This document shows positions 32,330-37,873 of a stretch of DNA of 37,873 nt, piece after piece (the first letter of the stretch is position 1; each line of letters opens with the position of its first letter). Source of the DNA: Gemmatimonadaceae bacterium (GTDB lineage Bacteria > Gemmatimonadota > Gemmatimonadetes > Gemmatimonadales > Gemmatimonadaceae); assembly GCA_025450035.1 (NCBI GenBank), contig JANWIF010000123.1, positions 1 to 37,873 of the forward strand, given 5' to 3'. The notes beneath the pieces are model-generated. The model made no database searches, had not been told where the DNA came from, and saw nothing but the letters and a program-made list of their open reading frames with translations. A program made the position numbers and the translations under genes.

Positions 32330-33343
32330 ATGATGCATTCACGTATGACTCCTGCCCGAAAGCGGCTGCTGCACGGCGCGTTGACGCTGGGCATGCTCGC
32401 GCTGCTGATCGCCTACGCCCGCACGGTGAGTTGGGCGGCGGCGTGGCACGCGATTCGTTCCGCGTCGCCCTCGCTCCTGCTCCTCGCCGCGCTCGCCAAC
32501 CTGCTCACGCTGCTAGCAAAAGGGCTCATCTGGTGGATCTTTCTGCGCCCCGTTGGCGCGCCTTCATTCGGGCTGGCTCTGCGCGCGACGGCAGCCGGCG
32601 CGGGGTTGAACAACCTCCTCATTGCCAACAGCGGCGAGGCTGCGCGTGTGGTGCTGGTAACGCGAAACTCGGCGGCATCCACGACTGGAGTGCTCGCGGC
32701 GCTGGCGCTGGAGCGGTTGTTCGATCTCATCGGCTACGTGCTGCTGCTCATCGGGGCCGCGTTCTTGCTTCCGCTACCGCACGATGTAGCGCGGTGGCGG
32801 CCCGAAGCCATCGGTGTTTTTGGCGCAATCGTGGTGGCGCTCGTTGCGCTGTTGGTGCGCGCACCGCGGGTGCACCCACCGGCCGAAGTAGGGCACGGTC
32901 CGTTCGCCCGCATCTCGGCGTCGGTCGAGCGCTTCATCGAGCGGCTCGCTCACATTCTCACGCTGCGCCGAATCGCCGCGGCGCTCGGCCTGACGATCGT
33001 GAATTGGGGAACACAGGTCGCGTCGTACCACCTCGCCGCGGTGGCGGCACATTTCCCGATTTCCATAGGCGGGAGCATTACGGAACTCCTCACGGTGAAC
33101 GTCGGCTTCTTGTTGCGCGCGACGCCGGGGAACGTGGGCGTATTCCAACTGGTGTATGCGCTCACGGCGCAGGCGTTGGGAGGAGGGCTGTCCAAGGACG
33201 CGGCAGTGGGGGTCGCCCTGCTCCTGCAGACGGTCCAGAACGTACCGGTGACGATCCTCGGCGCGCTGCTCGCGCCGGATCTCGTGTTAGGCGCGCGGCA
33301 TCGTAAGGGCCGACCCGATGGCGCTGTCGTCCCGCGGGGATAA
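32330..33343 (+). CDS. Flippase-like integral membrane protein (YbhN/LPG-synthase TM family)
   Basis: A 337-aa protein with about eight hydrophobic helices. It matches the transmembrane part of lysylphosphatidylglycerol synthase/flippases (PF03706): NNLLIANSGEAARVVLV, VLAALALERLFDLIGYVLLL, and NVGFLLRATPGNVGVFQLVYAL with the family's PGN/G motif. It lacks the C-terminal catalytic domain of MprF, so a lipid-translocation role is more likely than aminoacylation. ATG 32330 and ATG 32345 are both possible starts; neither has a clear ribosome site. It is divergent from the large receptor gene, with 161 bp between the starts. Confidence 0.82.
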   Translation: MMHSRMTPARKRLLHGALTLGMLALLIAYARTVSWAAAWHAIRSASPSLLLLAALANLLTLLAKGLIWWIFLRPVGAPSFGLALRATAAGAGLNNLLIANSGEAARVVLVTRNSAASTTGVLAALALERLFDLIGYVLLLIGAAFLLPLPHDVARWRPEAIGVFGAIVVALVALLVRAPRVHPPAEVGHGPFARISASVERFIERLAHILTLRRIAAALGLTIVNWGTQVASYHLAAVAAHFPISIGGSITELLTVNVGFLLRATPGNVGVFQLVYALTAQALGGGLSKDAAVGVALLLQTVQNVPVTILGALLAPDLVLGARHRKGRPDGAVVPRG

Positions 33344-33379
33344 AAAAAGGGCGGCGCGCTCCAGCAGGAACGCGCCGCC
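33342..33379 (-). terminator. Intrinsic terminator of the OmpA-family gene
   Basis: On the minus strand, GGCGGCGCG/CGCGCCGCC (9-bp perfect stem, arms at 33371-33379 and 33350-33358) is followed by C and T7 (33342-33348). It is 26 nt after the OmpA-family stop and abuts the convergent flippase stop. Confidence 0.88.
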
Positions 33380-33405
33380 TCGTGCCAAACGAGCCCGCCA
33401 GCAGC

Positions 33406-34050
33406 TTACTGCATGGTGGAGGCAGTCGTGGCCGTGACGTCACCCTTGTTCTCGATCACGAACACGACACGCCGGTTCTGCTCGGCGCCCGGAGCATCCT
33501 TCTGCGCGCCCGGGACAACCAAGCGCGTCTTGCCATAGCCCACCGTGCGCACTTCGTCGGTCAGGCCCTGCGACTGCAGATATCCCTTGACGGCGTCTGC
33601 GCGCTGCTGCGAGAGCTTCACGTTGTATCGCGTCGAGCCGGCAGGATCAGCGAACCCTTCGACAGTGATCGTCGAGCCGGGGTAGTACTTCTGCGCGACC
33701 TTCGCGAACCGATCGAGGGCGGCGTGATCTTCATCGCGGACCGTTGCATCGTCAAACGCGAAGTGCACCGGGAGCGCAAACTGGAGTCCGCTCTCGAGGG
33801 CGGTGATCTTCGCACCGAACTCGGTGCGCAGGCTATCCAGGTTTGTCCGCAACGACGCCACGTCGATCGTCAGCGAGCTATCGGCCGCCACGCGGGCCGT
33901 ACGCTCGGTGGTGACGCTGGAGTCGGTGTAGGCTCGCTGCGCCGCGAGGCCCTGCGCCAAGTTTTCTCGGACGAATCCCTTGCTGGCGCAGGCGGCCATC
34001 GCTGGTGCGACGAGCGCGACAATCGCAACGGTCTTCAGCTTTGCATTCAT
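33406..34050 (-). CDS. OmpA-family lipoprotein (Pal-like)
   Basis: A 214-aa protein. A signal with lipobox APAMAAC precedes a short coiled-coil stalk (RAYTDSSVTTERTARVAADS, LRTNLDSLRTEFG), then an OmpA C-terminal peptidoglycan-binding domain. Diagnostic segments are FAFDDATVRDEDHAALDRFA, VEGFADPAGSTRYNVKLSQQ, RADAVKGYL, VGYGKTRLV and NRRVVFVI. It ties the outer membrane to peptidoglycan noncovalently. ATG 34050 has CGGAG 7 nt upstream; an in-frame ATG at 34071 lacks one. It is followed by a strong terminator, so it is transcribed alone. Confidence 0.88.
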   Translation of the reverse strand: MNAKLKTVAIVALVAPAMAACASKGFVRENLAQGLAAQRAYTDSSVTTERTARVAADSSLTIDVASLRTNLDSLRTEFGAKITALESGLQFALPVHFAFDDATVRDEDHAALDRFAKVAQKYYPGSTITVEGFADPAGSTRYNVKLSQQRADAVKGYLQSQGLTDEVRTVGYGKTRLVVPGAQKDAPGAEQNRRVVFVIENKGDVTATTASTMQ

Positions 34051-34280
34051 AGTGTGCTCCGGTGGTTTCACTCGAGTGAGGTGTACTGCGACACGCGTAG
34101 GGGAGATGCTAAAAATGTGCCCCCCGAACGACGTGTGATTTAGGTCACGTCACGGCAAGAAAATCTTTCAGTTCAGAACATATGACCAACGGAGATGAGA
34201 ATCTCTCAACTTCCGAGTCGGTTATACCAGAGGACTGCTGTCGCGCTCGGCGGTGCGCAACGCCGCGGCAGTGCACCAAG

Positions 34281-34997
34281 TCATGCTTGCACGGGCCATG
34301 CCTCACCGGCCTCAAGGGTGACGGATTCCAGCGCGAGGTCGAGTTGCGGGGGTCCGAACAGCGCCGTGTCGACGAACAATTTGCGGTGGTGCCGGCAGCT
34401 CCCGACGGAACGGATGGCCTGCACGTGATCGGGGGTGCAGTAGCCACGGTTGCGTTCCCAAGCGTACGCAGGGTACCGCAGGGCCAGTCGGGACATGAGG
34501 CGGTCGCGCGTGACCTTGGCCACGATCGATGCGCACGCGATGCTGAAGCACTTGTCGTCGCCATCGACGATGGCCGTGTGCTCGACGCCGAGCGTGCGAA
34601 TGGGGCGTCCGTCAACGAGCACGCGATCGGGGGCGGGGGCGCCGAGGCGGCGCAAGGCTCTGCGCATCGCGAGGACGCTGGCGTGGTAGATATTGAGGCG
34701 TTCGATCTCGGTCACGGACGCTGCGCCGAGTCCGAAGGCGAGGGCCCGTTCTACGATGCGCGCCGCAAGTCGGTGGCGGGCAGCGGCGGAGAGTACCTTG
34801 GAATCATCGACTCCGCGCAGTGCCCGCTCGTTGGGCGGCATAACGACGGCGCAGGCAACGACGGGTCCGGCAAGGCACCCGCGGCCGACTTCATCCACTC
34901 CGGCGATGAGCGTGACGCCGCTCCGGCGCAGGTCACGCTCGATGGTCGTCCAGCGAAGGCGGTGCACGCTAGTGCGAGGCGGGAGGGGAACCTCCAT
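34281..34997 (-). CDS. rnhB: Ribonuclease HII
   Basis: A 238-aa enzyme that cuts the RNA strand of RNA-DNA hybrids and single ribonucleotides in DNA. Catalytic carboxylates are visible: Asp and Glu in GVDEVGRGCLAGPVV, Asp in RVLVDGRPI, and Asp in AKVTRDRLM (with CASIVAKVTRD as the family signature). An N-terminal ~30-residue extension precedes the core. It starts 31 nt after the rplS stop; the rplS-rnhB order is common in bacteria, which supports an operon. Confidence 0.95.
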   Translation of the reverse strand: MEVPLPPRTSVHRLRWTTIERDLRRSGVTLIAGVDEVGRGCLAGPVVACAVVMPPNERALRGVDDSKVLSAAARHRLAARIVERALAFGLGAASVTEIERLNIYHASVLAMRRALRRLGAPAPDRVLVDGRPIRTLGVEHTAIVDGDDKCFSIACASIVAKVTRDRLMSRLALRYPAYAWERNRGYCTPDHVQAIRSVGSCRHHRKLFVDTALFGPPQLDLALESVTLEAGEAWPVQA

Positions 34998-35028
34998 TAC
35001 CAGAGCGCGACCGGCCGATCACCGGAGT

Positions 35029-35397
35029 CTACTCTTCGGCGTTCTGACCGACGCGCGTTTTGCGCTCCCGGATGCGCGCCTGTTTGCCGCTGGCGCTGCG
35101 CAGGTAGTAGAGCTTGGCACGGCGCACGCGTCCGCGGCGGACGACGGTGATCGAGCCGATCATGGGGCTGTGCACGGGGAAGATGCGCTCGACTCCCACG
35201 CCGTTGGACACCTTGCGCATGGCGAACGTCTCACTGACACCGCTGCCGCGGCGCGCGATGCACACGCCTTCGAATGCTTGGAGGCGTTCCTTGTCTCCCT
35301 CCTTCACGCGGACTGCGACGCGCAGCGTATCGCCTGGGCGGAACGGCGGGATATCGCTGCGCATGTACTCTTTTTGGGTTTCAATAAAGGCGTGCAT
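35029..35397 (-). CDS. rplS: Ribosomal protein L19
   Basis: A 122-aa protein of normal length that matches L19 throughout: [75 protein letters not shown]. It lies at the 30S-50S interface. ATG 35397 is the only sensible start. It is transcribed with rnhB. No trmD or rimM is visible upstream within the window, so the usual rpsP-rimM-trmD-rplS order is broken here. Confidence 0.97.
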   Translation of the reverse strand: MHAFIETQKEYMRSDIPPFRPGDTLRVAVRVKEGDKERLQAFEGVCIARRGSGVSETFAMRKVSNGVGVERIFPVHSPMIGSITVVRRGRVRRAKLYYLRSASGKQARIRERKTRVGQNAEE

Positions 35398-35441
35398 ATG
35401 CGGCTCGGGGCTGGATGTCGGGCCCTGGTAGCAGGCTATCG

Positions 35442-35456
35442 TCTACAGACTGTAGA
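35442..35456. promoter_or_regulatory. 15-bp palindrome upstream of rplS
   Basis: TCTACAG-A-CTGTAGA is a perfect 7-bp inverted repeat, 45 nt before the L19 start codon in the leader/promoter region. It could be an operator or a small leader hairpin. Confidence 0.45.
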
Positions 35457-35523
35457 ACTTAACTGCCACCAAGGTCCGACGCTAGCCGCATCGGACGTGC
35501 CGTCGAGCGTAGCGACCGGAGAC

Positions 35524-37251
35524 TCAAGAGACGGTTATCGTCTTGACCACTTTGTAGCGGGCGTGGTCGTTGCCCACGATCACGAGAGTCACGGTGTACG
35601 ACCCTGCGACCTTGAAGTTTTTGGGGACAATCGCTCCGCCCGCCGCCGTACCATCCGAATAGTACCAGCTGTACGATGCCGCGCCGGATGGAATGGAGTT
35701 GGCGCTGGCGTCGAGTCGGCAGATCACCCCCGCGCACGAGTAGGCGAACGACGTCCCCGTGGTACTCGGCGCCTGGGCGGCGGCGCTCCCGACGGTGAGG
35801 GTTTTGGTGGCGGTTGCGCGGCCACCTTTCTTGTCGACGACGACGAGCTTGAGCGTGTACGTCCCCGCTTTCACATAGTTGTGCGTCACCGTCATCGCGC
35901 CCGATGCCGTGCCGTCGCCAAAATACCAATTGTACGAGGACACGCCGTTCGGAATCGTCGATCCGCTCCCATTTACGGTGCAGAAGACGCCGGCACACGA
36001 CGCCGCGATCACTGCCGTTGGCGTGCCGGTGGCGGGCGCGGGCGCGGCGGGCGCGGCGGGCGCCGACGCGCCGCCAAGGAATCCAGTGTAGGCCAGCAAG
36101 TTAGGCGAGCCGTTCACGCCGGTGATATGGCCGCTGGTGGCGTTGCCGACGATGGCCGCCTTCACCTGGGCGGGCGTGGCCGTGGGGTGCGCCTGGAGAT
36201 AGAGGGCGGCGATGCCGGCGACGTGCGGCGACGCCATCGACGTTCCGGACATGATGGCGGTCGCGACGTCGGTATAGTAGTCGGCGGACTTGATGTAGAC
36301 GCCGGGGGCGAACAGCGACACGCACGTCCCCCAGTCCGAATAGGACCACCGGGCATCGGTCTTGTCCGACGCGGCGACAGTGATTGCCGTGGGTACGCGC
36401 GCCGGGGAATACCCGCACGCGCTGGCGTTGTAATTTCCCGCGGCCACGACGTAGGTGACGCCGGCCCGGATCGACCGTACCACGGCCGTGTCGAACACGG
36501 AGGCGGCGGTGGAGCCCAGGCTCAAGTTGGCCACTGCGGGGCTGTGGTGGTGGGCCGTCACCCAGTCGACGCCGGCGATGATGCCGGAGAGCGTGCCACT
36601 CCCGTCACAGCCAAGCACGCGAACCGAATACAGGGTGACTCCCTTGGCGACGCCGTACGTGGCGCCGCCCACCGTGGCCGACACGTGCGTGCCGTGGCCG
36701 GCGCAGTCGCTGCCATTCCCGCCTAACGCATCGTAGGCGAACTTGGCGCGTCCGCCAAATTCCTGATGGGTGAAGCGGATGCCGGTGTCGAGGATGTACA
36801 CGCTGACGCCGGCGCCCGTGCCCGAATAGACGTACGATCCACTCAACGGGAGGGCGTGCTGGTCGAGTCGGTCGAGTCCCCAATCGGCGCCCGTTTCGGT
36901 GGACTGGGTGTGTACGATGAGGTCGGGTTCGATCCGGTCGACATCGGGGTCGGCGCGCAGTTTGTCGAGTTGCGCGGAGTCCAGTTTGGCGGCGAACCCT
37001 TTGAGCGCGTACGCATATTCGTGCTCGACGGCCGCCCGCTGATTCCACATCACCCGGTCTGTGGCGGCGGCGGCGTCGACGACCCCGGGCCGGAAAGTCA
37101 CGATGTAGTGTCCGACTCTGATATCGGGTTGCGCCACTGAGGGACCGGCGCTCGCCGGATACTGCGGGGAGGAGACTGCACTTGGGCCCGTGGCATCGCG
37201 GCAGGCGGCCAGCGACAGAAGAGCCAGAGCAATAGCAGGAAGGCGTTTCAT
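35524..37251 (-). CDS. Secreted subtilase (S8, proteinase K-like) with two PKD domains
   Basis: A 575-aa protease. A lipoprotein-type signal (ALALLSLAAC, Cys17) precedes an I9 propeptide/inhibitor (residues ~47-115). The S8 catalytic domain has Asp155 (YILDTGIRF), His186 (GHGTHV), oxyanion Asn in AAGNYNA and Ser338 (GTSMASPHVAG). A Pro/Ala linker (~397-411) leads to two PKD-like repeats (~412-490 and ~500-575), each with a CAGVxC pair; the first has YFGDGTASG and the second the degenerate YYSDGTAAG. The start is ATG 37251 with GGGAG upstream; the frame is open to 37341 without a signal-like start. Confidence 0.92.
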   Translation of the reverse strand: MKRLPAIALALLSLAACRDATGPSAVSSPQYPASAGPSVAQPDIRVGHYIVTFRPGVVDAAAATDRVMWNQRAAVEHEYAYALKGFAAKLDSAQLDKLRADPDVDRIEPDLIVHTQSTETGADWGLDRLDQHALPLSGSYVYSGTGAGVSVYILDTGIRFTHQEFGGRAKFAYDALGGNGSDCAGHGTHVSATVGGATYGVAKGVTLYSVRVLGCDGSGTLSGIIAGVDWVTAHHHSPAVANLSLGSTAASVFDTAVVRSIRAGVTYVVAAGNYNASACGYSPARVPTAITVAASDKTDARWSYSDWGTCVSLFAPGVYIKSADYYTDVATAIMSGTSMASPHVAGIAALYLQAHPTATPAQVKAAIVGNATSGHITGVNGSPNLLAYTGFLGGASAPAAPAAPAPATGTPTAVIAASCAGVFCTVNGSGSTIPNGVSSYNWYFGDGTASGAMTVTHNYVKAGTYTLKLVVVDKKGGRATATKTLTVGSAAAQAPSTTGTSFAYSCAGVICRLDASANSIPSGAASYSWYYSDGTAAGGAIVPKNFKVAGSYTVTLVIVGNDHARYKVVKTITVS

Positions 37252-37587
37252 CGTGGGACTCCCGTGGTGGCTGGTCCGCGCGACGGCTCGACTGGCGTGA
37301 CACGCACGTGCGCGTGCTGTAGCCTCGTAGCTTTGCGTCACCGCCTTTCGACGGCTTTGCCCTTGTCACTCGCCAAAACGGCGTAGCAACCGTGCGAGAG
37401 GTGATCTGTTTGGCCGTGCGAAGCGATGCGCGAAGCGAAGACGGTTAGGGTGATTGTCGGGCAACGATCCCGCGTGCGACGACGGCGTAGAAAGTAGGGA
37501 AAAGAGTGGAAGTCCAGTAGGGGGGCCCCCGGTCGAATCCCTTCCTGACTGTGTGGTCAGTCAAGCAACGCGAGCAGCCGTACAACG
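37252..37587. other. 336-bp intergenic stretch
   Basis: This lies between the subtilase start and the aldehyde dehydrogenase stop. It holds the subtilase ribosome site, a perfect G5C5 palindrome at 37521-37530, and a 6-bp inverted repeat TGACTG/CAGTCA at 37546-37563 that may be a weak dehydrogenase terminator. I find no gene on either strand. Confidence 0.6.
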
Positions 37588-37873
37588 TTAGCCCGCACTC
37601 ACAATCGTCTTCACATTCACGAACTCGCGAATACCCTCGCGTGAGAGCTCTCGTCCGTAGCCCGATCGCTTTACGCCCCCGAAGGGCAGCCGCGGGTCGG
37701 AGACGACCTGCGCGTTCACGAACACGGCGCCGCTCTCAATGTCGCGCACGAAACACTCGCGCTCGTCGGTGTCCCGGGTCCAGACGCTGGCGGCCAGGCC
37801 AAACGTGGTGTCGTTGGCCACGGCGATCGCCTCCTGTGCATCACGCACACGAAAGAGCGACGCCACGGGACCG
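37588..37873 (-). CDS. Aldehyde dehydrogenase, C-terminal part only
   Basis: About 94 C-terminal codons of an NAD(P)-dependent aldehyde dehydrogenase; the rest lies beyond the window edge. Visible family segments are [39 protein letters not shown] and [20 protein letters not shown]. The last is typical of the succinate-semialdehyde dehydrogenase group. The catalytic Cys and Glu are outside the window, so substrate and integrity cannot be judged. Confidence 0.92.
   Translation of the reverse strand, partial: GPVASLFRVRDAQEAIAVANDTTFGLAASVWTRDTDERECFVRDIESGAVFVNAQVVSDPRLPFGGVKRSGYGRELSREGIREFVNVKTIVSAG

Noticed and set aside
34693-36726. 677-codon plus-strand frame opposite rnhB, rplS and the subtilase
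   Set aside because: It spans three unrelated convincing genes on the other strand and has no recognisable domain.

Overview
The window is high-GC bacterial chromosome. Gene content and style (many lipoproteins and outer-membrane proteins, a large carboxypeptidase-regulatory/TonB-type receptor, a two-heme NorC, a DUF6624 protein, an abundant GTTAGGC heptamer) suggest a member of the Gemmatimonadota. This is inferred from gene style only, because no 16S rRNA is present.

Layout. Positions 68-2695 (minus) hold a VirJ-type hydrolase, a small lipoprotein, and a molybdopterin oxidoreductase with its cytochrome b561-type partner. Positions 3000-7355 (plus) hold a Kef-type antiporter, holB, moaC and a lytic transglycosylase, closed by a strong bidirectional terminator. 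A LysM transglycosylase and a small LeuA-dimer-like protein follow on minus. Then on plus come a class A beta-lactamase-fold hydrolase, a TPR protein, a sigma-54 activator and a degenerate-receiver GGDEF protein. A coiled-coil lipoprotein and a DUF6624 protein lie on minus.

Positions 16061-19760 are the main accessory region. A complete tRNA-Lys(UUU) at 17836-17908 and a 42-bp copy of its 3' part at 16061-16102 bound a 1.8-kb element. The element carries a ribbon-helix-helix gene coupled to a membrane-protein gene, and GGCAGTAA repeats at both ends, but no intact integrase. A translationally coupled excisionase-like/tyrosine-integrase/small-ORF cassette lies just outside it, on the 5' side of the tRNA.

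Positions 19760-26021 look respiratory. They hold a nitric oxide reductase operon (small membrane protein, two-heme NorC, long NorB), a decayed transketolase, a cupredoxin, a cytochrome c-porin fusion and a PNPOx-like flavoprotein. Positions 26199-32168 carry a PAS/GAF histidine kinase convergent with a very large TonB-dependent-receptor-like protein that ends in an LTXXQ/CpxP-like tail. Positions 32330-37873 carry a flippase-like membrane protein, an OmpA-family lipoprotein, rnhB and rplS, a secreted subtilase with two PKD domains, and the 3' end of an aldehyde dehydrogenase gene.

Likely working units are: the oxidoreductase with its cytochrome b (Moco enzyme plus quinone link); the tRNA-Lys mini-element with a nearby integrase that might act in trans; and the NOR operon with neighbouring copper and heme electron carriers. 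Several plus-strand genes have a TATATT-like -10 box 5-6 nt before the start codon, which suggests leaderless mRNAs.
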